Assembly (NCBI RefSeq): GCF_016808095.1
Contig: NC_068976.1
Location: forward strand, 29,940,371-30,004,370
Length of the DNA: 64,000 nucleotides
Direction: 5' to 3'
DNA from: Vigna angularis
Lineage: Eukaryota; Streptophyta; Magnoliopsida; Fabales; Fabaceae
The notes under the pieces are model-generated. The model was not told where the DNA came from and made no database searches. It saw only the letters and a program-made list of their open reading frames with translations. The translations under genes and the position numbers were made by a program. Each line of letters begins with the position of its first letter. Position 1 is the first letter of the stretch. This document shows, piece after piece, positions 1 to 11,186 of the stretch.

Positions 1-300
1 AAATGGAGAGAAATGGAGGAGTGCACAACCTAAAACGTAGGCCAAAAAGCGCCGCCCAAGAACACGAAACAAACTGCACCAAAACGCACCGAAAACGATT
101 TTTAATCGGTCCAAATGAAAGATATTTCATCACTGAACAATTTAATCGGATTAAAAGTAAGATTAAATGGTCCAAAACAGAGTAAAACCAACCTGGAAAT
201 GCAAGACGCAGAGTGAAAACGCGGGGAAGACGATGAACAGTGAGCGTAACTCCTCGCGGGTTCGCGTTTTGGTATAAATGCCAGTAGACATCTGTTACTA

Positions 301-831
301 GGAGGCCCCGACATCTATAATATTATAGATGTCGGGGCAGTAACTAATATGACGTCTTATGTTTTTAAATATTGATATTTGCGGGGGATTTTAAACGTCC
401 GTTAGAGGGGCCCCGACGTCTATAATATTATAGACGTCCGACCCCCTCCAGAACGAACGTCTAAGAGGCTGACAGGGTAGTTGAAGAGTTAATTGCGTTC
501 AGCCTTTTAGACGCCCATTCTGGAGGGGGCCGAACGTCTATAAAATTATAGACGTCGGGGACCCTCTAACGGACGTTTAAAAGGCTGAACGCATTAACTC
601 TTCAACTACCCTGGCAGCATTATAGACGTCCGTGCTTAAAGGGCCCCGACGTCTATAATATTATAGACGTCCGGCCCCCTCCAGGATGGACGTCTAAAAG
701 GCTGACGGGGAAGTTGAAGAGTTCATTGCTTCAGCGTTTTAAATGTCCGTTAGAGGGGGCCGGACGTCTATAATATTATAGACGTCCGGCCCCCTCCAGG
801 ACGGACGTCTAAAAGGCTGAATATAATAGTA
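301..831. repeat. Palindrome-rich block, probable CACTA subterminal repeats
   Basis: Five near-identical palindromes built on GACGTCTATA/TATAGACGTC are centred near 322, 427, 544, 660 and 775. The copy at 755-794 is a perfect 40-bp palindrome with GGGGGCCG/CGGCCCCC outer arms. Between them are inverted copies of spacers containing ACGTCCGTTAGAGG and ACGTCTAAAAGGCTGA, so roughly 390-470 and 505-585 form a larger inverted repeat. No open frame of interest crosses the block. Dense short inverted repeats of this kind are typical of subterminal regions of CACTA (En/Spm) transposons, where the element-encoded protein binds. The same TATAGACGTCCGA theme recurs at 50160-50400. Assignment to CACTA is an inference, because no CACTA terminal motif was identified here. 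Confidence 0.6.
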
Positions 832-1280
832 AAGTTTCCTTTTGACATTAAAATGAATATAATAGTAAAGTTTCCTTGATTATGCAGTGGTTCAACACCA
901 CCTCTTCATTGTCCACTTTAGTAATAAAGACGATAAGAGAGGAATGGGCAGGTTATTTGAATAAACATTTTAAATAACTATAGCTTTAGGTTTTTCCTTT
1001 CATGATAGTAGCATTTGCTTACTTGTGCAACTTTTAAACAGTTAATAGATTATTGTGAATACGTGAATACTGTGAATAGATGAATATTGTGAATAGATGA
1101 ATGGAAAACTGGGTTCTTTTAAGTTTTGATGATAGCATTAGCGTCTTTTAGTTTTACTATTTAATTAGAAATGATGAATTGATGATAGCATGGTTTAAAT
1201 TAATTAATTCTATGAATATATATGAATTTGAAAACTGGTTTCTGTATTTCAGGTTTGGTTAAATGAGCTACACCGAATCA
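832..1280. other. AT-rich stretch with no gene
   Basis: The motif AATATAATAGTAAAGTTTCCTT occurs twice near 818-875, and GTGAATA repeats occur near 1052-1100. No credible coding frame or RNA gene is visible. Confidence 0.5.
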
Positions 1281-1289
1281 AATTTAAAA

Positions 1290-1790
1290 AAAAAATACTG
1301 AAGGTAACGTCGAAGTATACACCGTTCGACGTTCAAACAGCGACAATAACGTCACATATTGACAAGATCGACGTTAACCTTACGTCCTTCCCCTTATACT
1401 TGACGTCAAATATTCCTTTAAATTTAAATATTTATTCAAATATTACTCGAAAATTGACGTCCTCTTTGAACTTCGACGTGAACATTACATCAGTTATCTT
1501 CCGTAAGTACATTAACTTTATGTCACATCCCTCGTATATAATACGACAAATCTTACTATAAATATAAATATTTATTCAAATATTGGACGTCATTCTCTTT
1601 ACTAGTAGACGTAACCTCACGTTGTTGCACAAAATCGACATTAGACTTACGTCAATTCTCGATCCACTCGACTTCAAATTGTTGTAGTAACGTCGCCCAG
1701 TGATATTCGACGTAAAATTTACGTCACCCGATATGACGTCGGTCTCGAATTCGTCGTTAAAAGCCAAAAATAACCAACGTAATACGCTGT
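1290..1790. repeat. ACGTC-rich degenerate repeat block
   Basis: Short direct and inverted motifs around TTGACGTC, TTCGACGT and TTACGTC recur every 30-60 bp, for example near 1315, 1370, 1400, 1455, 1475, 1585 and 1735. The arrangement resembles CACTA subterminal repeats but differs from the 300-830 family. The right part (from 1612) is included in the tandem duplication that follows. A short minus-strand open frame across 1576-1767 only follows the repeat motif and is not counted as a gene. Confidence 0.45.
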
Positions 1791-1894
1791 TTTTGTACTT
1801 GTGGATATCAATATCTAATCCTTGAAAGCCTTTTAATGACTTTCCATATCAGTATCTTTAAAAAGAGGCTCATCTATGGGACAATGAAGTGGGA

Positions 1895-2345
1895 AGGAAC
1901 CTGCTCGTTCATGATTTATCTCGAAAAAGGTCGGCCATCCTCTTGTTATTGGTTAACCCGTCTGCATTCACGATCTCAAATATTATCATGATCATGCATA
2001 TATTGTCTCAATTCTTCTTTTAAATTTCTCAAATTTTTTTATTGTTGAGCTACCTCGTCCAAATGCCGACATGACACCTCTGCCTCCTTGTGTAAATGAT
2101 TTTGCTTAGCCTTTGCTTCTTTTTGAAGATGTTCTTGCTCAACTACCACCTTCATTGATGTTTAGCCTCAGCCCGAACACAATCTTTCTCGGAATGTTTG
2201 CGTACCTCCTCGTTTTCACGCCTCAACTCCTCAATATTCTAAATGATTTGTTGCATGGTTGGATCATCGCCGCTATTGCTTCTTTTGTTCCTCGTGGTAA
2301 TAGGTTTACGAAGGAGTGACATTGGAATTGTGTTTTACCAAGCCC
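1895..2345 (-). pseudogene. Decayed Ty3/gypsy gag-like N-terminal fragment, copy 1
   Basis: Read on the minus strand with frame changes, this gives a charged coiled-coil-like stretch (DDPTMQQII, IEELRRENEEVRKHSEK, EQEHLQKEAKAKQNHLHKEA). It is followed by a GRPFS...IMNER-like motif of the kind seen before the core gag domain of legume gypsy polyproteins. Several stops and at least one frameshift interrupt it, so it cannot make the protein. No zinc knuckle or pol domain follows. The family call rests on motif recall only. It is repeated 938 bp downstream. Confidence 0.4.
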
Positions 2346-2832
2346 TATAGTGAGTGCTAATTTGTTCTGGTAAAAAGATGTAAGCTTTAAACTAAAAACA
2401 AAAAATATAGAAAACTCGTTTGACTCAATAAAAATGACACTAAAAGCAAAATAGTTTACTAAAAGAGTTAACCTTTTATTTATAACTAAATCAATTACAA
2501 AAGGGTTATCTTCCAAAAGATAGCATAATATCACACTTACAAGAAATAATAACCTCACGTTGTTGCACAAAATCGACGTTAGACTTACGTGAATTCTCGA
2601 TCCACTCGACTTCAAATTGTTGTAGTAACGTCGCCCAGTGATATTCGACGTAAAATTTACGTCACCCGATATGACGTCGGTCTCGAATTCGTCGTTAAAA
2701 GCCAAAAATAACCAACGTAATACGCTGTTTTTGTACTTGTGGATATCAATATCTAATCCTTGAAAGCCTTTTAATGACTTTCCATATCAGTATCTTTAAA
2801 AAGAGGCTCATCTATGGGACAATGAAGTGGGA

Positions 2833-3283
2833 AGGAACCTGCTCGTTCATGATTTATCTCGAAAAAGGTCGGCCATCCTCTTGTTATTGGTTAACCTGTC
2901 TGCATTCACGATCTCAAATATTATCATGATCATGCATCTATTGTCTCAATTCTTCTTTTAAATTTCTCAAATTTTTTTATTGTTGAGCTACCTCGTCCAA
3001 ATGCCGACATGACACCTCTGCCTCCTTGTGTAAATGATTTTGCTTAGCCTTTGCTTCTTTTTGAAGATGTTCTTGCTCAGCTACCACCTTCATTGATGTT
3101 TAGCCTCTGCCCGAACACAATCTTTCTCGGAATGTTTGCGTACCTCCTCGTTTTCACGCCTCAACTCCTCAATATTCTAAATGATTTGTTGCATGGTTGG
3201 ATCATCGCCGCTATTGCTTCTTTTGTTCCTCGTGGTAATAGGTTTACGAAGGAGTGACATTGGAATTGTGTTTTACCAAGCCC
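2833..3283 (-). pseudogene. Decayed Ty3/gypsy gag-like N-terminal fragment, copy 2
   Basis: This is the second copy of the fragment at 1895-2345, carried by the 938-bp tandem duplication. The same stops are present, so the fragment was already dead when it was duplicated. The flanking sequence is likewise duplicated, which rules out independent insertion. Confidence 0.4.
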
Positions 3284-3490
3284 TATAGTGAGTGCTAATT
3301 TGTTCTGGTAAAAAGATGTAAGCTTTAAACTAAAAACAAAAAATATAGAAAACTCGTTTGACTCAATGTAAATGACACTAAAAGCAAAATAGTTTACTAA
3401 AAGATTTAACCTTTTATTTATAAGTAAATCAATTACAAAAGGGTTATCTTCCAAAAGATATCATAATATCACACTTACAAGAAATAATAA

Positions 3491-3889
3491 CAAAAAAAGT
3501 ATATATTACAAAAATATCAACAACATACAAGACTCATATGGATCTCGGTCCAATTCTTGACCCATTCTTCTCTATTGACCTTCAACATGTCGTGGAAATA
3601 TTTTGTAATTGGGCTCATAGAGGATCCATAGTGAAGTCCGTAAGACCGTTCATCAGTCCAAATAACGAGTTCCTTTGTATTTAATCCGTACACATGCTCT
3701 TAGGGAAGGATCTTCACTAGGTTCAATGCAAGACAACTACATTGAGGTCGTTCATGTTATCACTCAGGAGCATTGGTGTCTTGAAGATATTATGGTTTTG
3801 ATGATGCTACAAGATCAAGAACTTGAAGACAACTACATTTATTTTAAAAGCATTTTTGTAGAATAAATTGTAATAGGAATAACTTTATT
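3491..3889. other. Unassigned sequence before the copia LTR
   Basis: A 63-codon plus-strand frame at 3675-3866 has no recognisable domain. Its neighbours are repeats, so it is probably repeat-derived. I see no promoter or RNA gene. Confidence 0.3.
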
Positions 3890-3935
3890 GATGTAAACAC
3901 TTAAAAATTTTCCTGTCTTTAGAAAGTTTTTCCAG

Positions 3936-4166
3936 ATAATCGATTATTTGGTATAATAATCGATTATCATGAGCTCATTTGAAAAAGAGTTGCTCGTGCA
4001 AATAATCGATTATTGCTCAGAATAATCGATTATTCCAGTCTGAGTCAGTATTGTCTAAGTCTAGCAAATAATCGATTATTCCTCAGGTTAATCGATTATC
4101 TCTTTTTGAAAAACTCCATAACGGACACAAATAATCGATTATCACTTTTGATAATCGATTATCATT
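3936..4166. repeat. Cluster of ATAATCGATTAT palindromes in the copia LTR
   Basis: Eight copies of TAATCGATTAT(T/C), each itself palindromic around ATCGAT, lie in four pairs within 230 bp. The members of a pair are separated by 6-15 bp. Paired palindromes upstream of a TATA-like sequence look like enhancer or protein-binding sites, but that role is inferred. Confidence 0.7.
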
Positions 4167-4226
4167 GGTAGTTGGGAGTTATCTTTTCAGTTTCTGATCT
4201 CTGGGCTATATATACTATTTGCCAAA

Positions 4227-4612
4227 CTTTTTTGAGGTTTAACTAAGTCATTTGAGAATACAAAATTTTTCTGAGGAAGTTCTCAAGTGTTAGTGTGCTT
4301 ATATCAAGTCTTGTGAATAAGAGAAGCTTGCGCTCAGTGGGTATAAGGTTGAAGCGGTTCTCTTCAAGTTGATTGAGCTTTCGTTCGTTTTTCGAAGGAA
4401 GGTGTTTTTTATGTTCTTACTTTTTTGAGGTTTAACTAAGTCATTTGAGAATACAAAATTTTTCTGAGGAAGTTCTCAAGTGTTAGTGTGCTTATATCAA
4501 GTCTTGTGAATAAGAGAAGCTTGCGCTCAGTGGGTATAAGGTTGAAGCGGTTCTCTTCAAGTTGATTGAGCTTTCGTTCGTTTTTCGAAGGAAGGTTTTT
4601 TTTATGTTCTTA
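4227..4612 (+). repeat. 193-bp tandem duplication inside the LTR
   Basis: The segment beginning TTTTGAGGTTTAACTAAGTC is repeated with an offset of 193 bp (4231 and 4424). The copies are almost identical down to GAAGGAAGGT. It lies just downstream of the putative TATA box, in the likely R/U5 part of the LTR, so it lengthens the transcript leader. Confidence 0.85.
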
Positions 4613-4949
4613 CTTTTTTTTCCATCCTATTGTAATTTGTGAACAATATTTTAGTGAAAATTAATCATTATTTATAGTGATTAACGACTAGACGTAGAAT
4701 CTTTTGATTCGAACCAAGATAAAAGTTTTATGTTGATTTTCTTTAACTCTATCTCTTTAGCATTCAAACTGTTTGATAAAAGTCTTAAAAGAAAATCAAG
4801 ACTTTTAAAAGAACCATTTGATTGTTCCTATCTTGGTTATTGACCGTAACATGCTTTCCGCAAAACCCCCTTTTCGTTGCGCGATACTGGTTGTCTAACC
4901 AACAATTGATATGAGAGTTTGCTTTGATAGTTCTTTAGATTTTTCAAAA

Positions 4950-6630
4950 ATGGCCTGTCATAATCAAGTTTATGCTGAGGGTGGTTCCATCAACACACCA
5001 CCACTTTTTACTAGTGATAACTATGCATTCTGGAAAGTCATGATGGAAATTTTCATGGGGTCTGTTGACAAAGGCATCTGAGAAGCGGTTCAAAATGGTC
5101 CATATATTCCTAAAAGTATTATTGATGGTGTAAAAGTAGAAAAACCATATTTTAATTGGACTGTTGAAGATAATTGGAGAGCCCAATTTGATATTAAGGC
5201 TCATAACATTATATCTTCTGTTGTGGTGCTTGATGAATTCTATAGAATCTCTGTGTGTAAAACAGCGCAGGAGATGTGGGAAGTTCTCAGAGTCACACAT
5301 GAAGGAACTGATTATGTGAAGTGCACAAGGAAAAACACACTTATCCAGGAATATGAAATGTTCAGAATGCAACCTGGAGAATGAATAGCTGATGTTCAGA
5401 AGCGCTTCACTCACATCTTGAACCATCTAACAGGGTTGAGTAAGACTTTCGATATTGATGAGCTAAATGTAAAATTTTTGAAATCATTGGACAGGTCTTG
5501 CAACCGAAGGTGATAGCCATCTCAGAATCATAAATCCTCTCCCAAAAGTCGATGACAATCTTCTTTGGAAAGCACTGTGAACATGAGCTTGAGCTGAATA
5601 GGCTGACTGCGGAAGAAGATCAAGGAAGGAAGAAGACATTGGCCTTTAAATCTGAAATCTCCAAATGAAAAAGCTCAAAAAGGATAATGATGATTGTGAT
5701 TATGAGGAAAATATGGACCACATGATAAAGAAGTTTGCCAAATTCATGAGAGATAAAGGCAAGGATAAGTTCATAAATGAAAAGAAGGACAATCAAGGAT
5801 CTCCATCAAGCATCAAGTGCTACGGATGTGGAGAAAGAGGACATGTCAAGTTTGATTGTCCCAAGAATAAAAGAAGTGAAGAAAAGAAAGAAAAGAAATA
5901 CCAGAAAAAGAAAAAGGCTTACATAGCATGGCAAGAAAATGACTCTAGTTCTTCAAGCTCAAGTGATTCAGATGAGGAAGCAAATCTTTGCTCAATGGCA
6001 GACTTTGATGATGCTAGAAGTCAAGTAAGTGATTCTAGCTTTGAATCTAGTGAGTTAGATATACAAAAAGCTTTATTTTAGTTAATGAATGAATTTGGAA
6101 AATTGGATGTTGCACATAAGTTAAAAAAGGAATTTAATGAATTAAAGATGAAATATGAAAAAGCTTTATATGAAGAAGTCATACTAAGAAATAAGATTAG
6201 TAATCTTGAAATAAAAGAGTTTGAATCTAATGTAGTTGTAAATTCTATTGAATGCTTGTCTTGTAAGAGTCTATGTTTGACATTGATATACTTGAAAACT
6301 TACTTGCTAAACCAACCAAATCTACCTCACATGCTCAAAATGACTTTAAAAAGAGCAACTTTAAAAACAAGAACATGCATCAACATAAGAGACCTCAAGT
6401 TAAAAGAACCTGTAAAGTTTGGATTGAGAAAGGCACTTTTGTGAAAAATAAATTGCATAGTGTTTGTTGCTTTTATTGCATGAAGCATAGTCAAACATCT
6501 AACAAATGCAACATTAAACATTTTGGAGTGCCAAATGGAAAGTATGCATGGGTTAAAATTGTAAAATGATGCTTGTTTATCTATACTAACCCCAAGGACC
6601 CATAATAAGATTGGGGACCCAAAATTCTTG
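4950..6630 (+). pseudogene. Ty1/copia gag, broken
   Basis: The frame opens with ATG at 4950 in a good context downstream of the primer site. It reads MACHNQVYAEGGSIN..., then a gag core of the UBN2/DUF4219 type (F.S.NYAFWKVMMEIF, DEFYRISVCKTAQEMWEVL, TRKNTLIQEYEMF). In-frame TGA codons occur at about 5080 and 5382, and the frame shifts near 5500. A second segment (5665-6078) holds a CCHC zinc knuckle, CYGCGERGHVKFDC, at 5818-5859, flanked by Lys-rich and Ser/Asp-rich tracts. A further segment (6085-6566) has a coiled-coil-like stretch and a second C-X2-C-X4-H-like cluster followed by the copia motif KHFGVPNGKYAWV. Homology fades near 6630, where the chromovirus LTR begins. Protease, integrase and reverse transcriptase are absent. 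Confidence 0.8.
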
Positions 6631-6639
6631 CTCAACTTA

Positions 6640-6881
6640 CTCCCGTACCTCCTTCACACTCTCCCTTCTCTCTCCTATAACAAAATTCTCCCTTCCCTGG
6701 ATTCTAGACACGTCATTTCCCGTCCTAACTAACTTCTCTTTCTTTTCCTAATCCCATTTTCTTTCTTCTAACATAAACCTTCCATATTTTGGGCCTAATT
6801 GTTCCTTCTGTAATCGTTCCTTGTTGAGTCATAGGCTCATGTGTACTTCCCACCATATGATCCTTATTAGGAGTCCTATCA
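6640..6881 (-). repeat. Truncated 3' LTR of the chromovirus
   Basis: It matches 15397-15639 closely but ends at about 6640, so the distal ~160 bp of the 404-bp LTR is missing. Its start (TGATAG on the minus strand, at 6881) is preceded by the purine-rich tract AGGAGGGAGTAA. The end of the pol reading frame runs into the LTR and stops at 6725. Confidence 0.85.
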
Positions 6882-9800
6882 TTACTCCCTCCTGTAACAA
6901 CAGCCTTGTCCTCAAGGTCGAAAGAAGGAAATTGACTCCGCAATAGCACATCATCTTCCCAAGTTGTCTCCTCCTTTGTTCTCCCCTTCCATTTTACCAA
7001 CCATTGTTTGATGATGTTACCACCCTCTGGAATCTCCCTGGTTGCTAACATTGCCTTAGGCTCTTCCTGATCTTCCTCCCCAAGACTCAACTCTGTTGGT
7101 AAAGTTGGTTCTGCTGCATGATTTCCAATAGCCTTTTTCAGTTGGGAAATGTGAAAAACTAGGTGTACTTTTGCTGATTCTGGTAACTGCAGCTTATAAG
7201 ACACTTCTCCCATTTTTTCCACTACTAAGAAAGGCCCATAATACCGAGGTGCCAGCTTTTGATTAATACGTCGAGCTATGGTGCGCTGTCTATGTGGGCG
7301 CAGTTTAATAAACACCCACTCTCCTACCTCCAACTGCACGAATCTACGTTTTTTGTTTGCAAATTTCTTCATTTGCTGTTGATCTTGCAACAAGTGATAT
7401 TTCAATTGTCGAATAGCTTCATCTCTATCCACCAAGTCAGCAGCTACAGCTTCCACACGCGTTTCTCCCTGTGTAAAGTGCACTAATGCAGGTGGTGTTC
7501 TCCCATAAACAATTTCAAAAGGGGTCTTTCCTATAGATCCATGAAAAGTAGTATTATACCATAATTATGCCCAAGGTACCCAATATGACCAATTCTTGGG
7601 TTGTTCCGACACAAAACATCGTAAGTAAGCTTCTAAACAGCGATTTACCACTTCCGTTTGACCATCGGTCTCCAGATGATAAGAAGAACTTACTTTTAAA
7701 GTTGTTCCCTATAACCAAAATAATTCCTGCCAAAAAAAGCTCATAAACAAAGGGTCTGTATCACTAACAATCGACTGCGGAATGCCATGAAGTCTTATAA
7801 TTTCCTTAGCAAACAATTCAGCAATATTCCTGGCCATGTAAGGATGTTTCAGCAAAATAAAGTGGCCATATTTAGACAATCGATCCACCACTACAAATAT
7901 AGCTTGAAACCCCTTCGAGTTTGATAAACCCGTAATGAAGTCTAGGGAAATATCTTCCCAAATCCTATTCGGAATAGGCAAGGGCTGAAGTAATCCTGTT
8001 GGAGACGTTGCTTCATATTTTTGTCGTTGGCACACATCACACGCTTTAACAAATTCTTGAACCAGCTTCTTCATACCAGTCTAGTACAAATTTCCTGTGA
8101 TGCGTTTGTAGGTTCTTAAAAAGCCCGAGTAACCCCCTGCTGGCAAAGAATGAAACTCAGTTAAAATGATGGGAATTAAATCTGACTTAGCTGGCAATAC
8201 TAAGCGTCCTTTGTAAAATAATACTCCTCGTTGCAAACTGAAATCTGCAACAGATGAGTCTTCCTGTTGTAACTTCTGCACCACTCGCTGCAAGAAGGGA
8301 TCTACTTCCACTTCCTTTTGGATGTGTTGTTCCTGCAACCATAAGGGAAAAGACTAAATCTCCCTCAATTCACCCACTTCGAACATTCTTGACAATGAGT
8401 CAACAACTTTATTATCTAGGCCAGGTTTGTAAATCACCTCAAACTGATATCCTAACAACTTTGCCAGCCAATTTTGTTGAGCTTCTGTGGTGATTCTTTG
8501 ATGTAAAAGGTGTCTCAAACTCTTCTTTTCTGAATACAACTTAAAACTCCTTCCAATCAGGTATGGTCTCCAATGTTGGACCGCCAACACTAATGCCATT
8601 AGTTCTTTCTCATAGGCTGACTTGTTTAAATTAGTCGGTGACAAAGCTCTACTGAAATAAGTTATCGGTTGTCGGTCTTGCATCAATACTGCTCTTATCC
8701 CTGCTCCTGAAGCGTCACACTCAATTTCAAACGGCTTAGAAAAGTTAGGTAAAGCCAATAGGGGAGCTTGAGTCATCACCTTTTTTAATTCAAGCCAATA
8801 ATGATGCGAGGCCCCAATGGAATTCATCCTTCTTCGTCAATTCAGTAAGGGGCCTAGCAATCTTTCCATAACCCGCAATAAACTTCTGGTAATACCCCGT
8901 TAGTCCTAGAAAACCCCTCACGCCCTTGACATTGTGTGGAATGGGCCAATTTACCACACTTTTTATTTTTTCTGGATCCACTGCCACTCCCTGTTCAGAA
9001 ATTAGATGACCCAAGTATTCTACTTGTCTACTCCCCAAAGCACACTTTTTTTTATTAACCATGAAAGATTGTTCACATAACAACTCAAATACTATAATTA
9101 AGTGCTTCAAATGCTCTTCCCATCCTCTATTGTAAACTAGTATGTCATCAAAGAATACTAGTACAAACTTCCGCAAGTAAGGTTTAAAAATCTGATTCAT
9201 AGTAGACTGAAAAGTTGCAGGGGTATTTGTCAAACTAAATGGCATCACTAAAAATTCATAGTGACCTTCATTTGTCCTAAAATTTGTTTTATGAACATCT
9301 TCCTCTGCCATGCTTATTTGATGATATCCGAATTTCAAGTCTAGTTTAGAAAAATAAGTAGCGCCATGTAACTCATCCAATAACTCCTCTACCACTGGAA
9401 TTGGGTACTTATCGGGAATTGTAACTTTATTCAGCTCTCTATAATCTACACACATGCGCCATGAACCGTCTTTCTTCTTAACAAGAACTACCGGGCTGGA
9501 AAAAGCACTAGAGCTGGGTCTAATTATTCCTTGTTTCAACATCTCTCCAACTTGTTTTTCAATCTCCTCTTTATGATGATATGGGTATCGACATGGTCCT
9601 ACACTCACTACTTTCGCTTCTGACTGCAATGTAATGAAGTGCACCACATCTCTACAAGGTGGAAGCCCCTGTGGCTCTTGGAATACAGCCGAAAATGCTA
9701 ATAAAATCTGTTGAATATCTCCAACTTGTTTCTTAGATAAACTTTGCTTCAAAGTGGACTTTTCTTCCAAATTATTCTCCTTCACCAAACTCTGTAAAGA

Positions 9801-10248
9801 TGTTATTGACAATATTTGTTGCCCATGTTTTCTCAGTTTCTGACCTTGTAGTTCTATATATTTTTCCTGCCAAAAAAAACTCAGAGTCATCTCCTCCCAA
9901 TCAAAAGCAACCTTCCCAAACCTTCGCAACTAAGAAACTCCCAAAATCATGTCCATGTCTCCCAACTCCAACACATATGGCTCCACCATAGTAGAAAATT
10001 GTCCTAGTTGAACGTCCAATTTCTCACATTTTCCCACCGTAGACACTCGGTGCCCATCTCCTAAACGCACCCTAATCTTCTTTCTTTTGTCCACTTCCAG
10101 CTCTAGAGCACCCACTACATGAGGAGAGATGAAATTGTGACTGGCCCCACTATTAATCAGCACTCCCAGTGTTACTCCATTGAGACAACCCTCTATACGC
10201 AAAGTTGAAGGGCTATTTCGACCACCCCACGGTACTTCAACTTCTGCG
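6725..10248 (-). pseudogene. Chromovirus pol (protease-RT-RNase H-integrase-chromodomain), broken
   Basis: Domains in order are: aspartic protease (10202-9933), with the active-site triplet as NSG instead of DSG (LINSGASHNFIS; codon at 10152-10154); reverse transcriptase (about 9700-8850), with YPIP, KLDLKFGYHQI and the catalytic FFDDILVY; RNase H (8827-8357), with ECDASGAG; integrase zinc region and core (8338-7500), with DFITGL, VVVDRLSKYGHF, IVSDTDP and TDGQTEVVNR; and a C-terminal chromodomain-like segment (WLVKWKGRTKEETTWE, near 7000). In-frame stops lie at 9930, 8354, about 8078, 7709 and about 7563, and there is a frameshift near 8810. Several stops fit TGG-to-TAG changes, as expected after cytosine methylation and deamination. 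It cannot yield a working polyprotein. Confidence 0.9.
6882..6895 (-). other. Polypurine tract of the chromovirus
   Basis: On the minus strand the sequence immediately before the 3' LTR is AGGAGGGAGTAA, the usual position of the plus-strand primer for LTR retroelements. Confidence 0.7.
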
Positions 10249-10855
10249 AATAATGTAACACCCCTTCTCGGAATGTCACAGAAAAGTTTTCAAAATAATT
10301 ATTTACATTTAAAGGCACAACATTTAATATTATTACTGAAAAATACATCAAAGTATTAGAGAGTAATTATTGGATTACAAACCGATTATTAAAAGTTGTT
10401 GTTTTTTTTTAAATTACAAACCATAACATAAAATATAATTAAAAGTCTGCTTAAAATACAATACTTCACAACAATTTATTTTCACACTTTAAAATTTCCC
10501 TGTAAATTTCCCAACATGCTCCTCGTTCTAAACTTCTTCAGCTTTACCTGAAACATCATCTATTCCCGTATAACGATACGCGTTATACGATCATCGTAGT
10601 CACACAAATAGGGTGAGCTAACCATAATCATAAAAATAATAATTTACAGATAAGCGTATACGCTGCAAACATCTAATAATATCAATAGCGTATTAATAAG
10701 ATAATTATATTTGACTAGGCAATTTATTCATAAGTGAATTTAAGTTTGTTTATCCTCTTGTACTATATCATGTAAAGCTAGATAACCGGAACAGGGAATT
10801 TTCTCCGCACGCAACTTCGGACACGACTCGAAGTTATCAAACTTATTAATTTTGT

Positions 10856-10985
10856 CCTTCACACGCAGCTATTGGACCTATCTCGGTTATTGTCCTTCAC
10901 ACGCAGCTATTGGACATTGGTCCTTCACACGCAGCTATTGGACCTAAACAATACCAGTCTTTCACACGCAACTATTGGACCGAAG
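10856..10985. repeat. Short tandem repeats in the solo LTR
   Basis: The string CCTTCACACGCAGCTATTGGAC occurs three times, with a fourth diverged copy (TCTTTCACACGCAACTATTGGAC), spaced 30-50 bp apart. They lie downstream of the minus-strand TATA box at 11177, so they would fall in the LTR transcript. Confidence 0.8.
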
Positions 10986-11176
10986 ATAAGAGTCGTCATC
11001 CACACACCGCTTCAGACATATCTTCCCGGTTCTTCAAGGACTTACGAGTAAAAACATTGGTGAGTAACATCCATTCACCAAGCACGATACTCAGCACGAG
11101 TCGGAAATCTACGGGCTAGATATCTGTATTTCCCTCTCAAAAGGATAAAATGACAGAACTCAAATCCACCTATCGC

Positions 11177-11186
11177 CTTATATAGG
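11177..11186 (-). promoter_or_regulatory. Putative TATA box of the solo LTR
   Basis: The minus strand reads CCTATATAAGGCGATAGG. The match to a plant TATA box is strong and it sits about 2.9 kb into the LTR, as expected of a long U3. Its activity is not shown. Confidence 0.5.

Larger units (their letters stand above)
1612..3490. repeat. Tandem duplication of a 938-bp unit
   Basis: Copy 1 runs from about 1612 to 2551 and copy 2 from about 2550 to 3489, with a constant offset of 938 bp (GTTGTTGCAC at 1621 and 2559). They differ by only a few substitutions, such as CAACTACC versus CAGCTACC. The junction is the shared string AATAATAAC, which precedes CCTCACG in the middle and AAAAAAAG at the right end. 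The near identity means the duplication is recent compared with the decay of the sequence it carries. Confidence 0.85.
3890..4906 (+). repeat. Ty1/copia LTR (5' LTR of the truncated copia element)
   Basis: The right end, ...ACCAACA, is followed at once by TTGATATGAGAGTTTGC, a degenerate match to the initiator-methionine tRNA primer site (TGGTATCAGAGC) used by copia elements. The gag start follows 45 bp later. The left boundary is not fixed and is placed just before the ATCGAT-motif cluster. Inside are eight copies of the palindrome ATAATCGATTAT and a 193-bp tandem duplication. A TATATATACTA sequence near 4208 could be the LTR promoter. No matching 3' LTR exists in the window, because the element is cut at about 6635. 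Confidence 0.7.

Noticed and set aside
1576..1767. Short minus-strand frame repeated at 2516-2705
   Set aside because: It follows ACGTC repeat motifs and is duplicated only because of the 938-bp tandem duplication.
10575..10600. Hairpin CGTATAACG/CGTTATACG as a possible tRNA or regulatory RNA
   Set aside because: It lacks tRNA arms and conserved boxes and lies inside a solo LTR.
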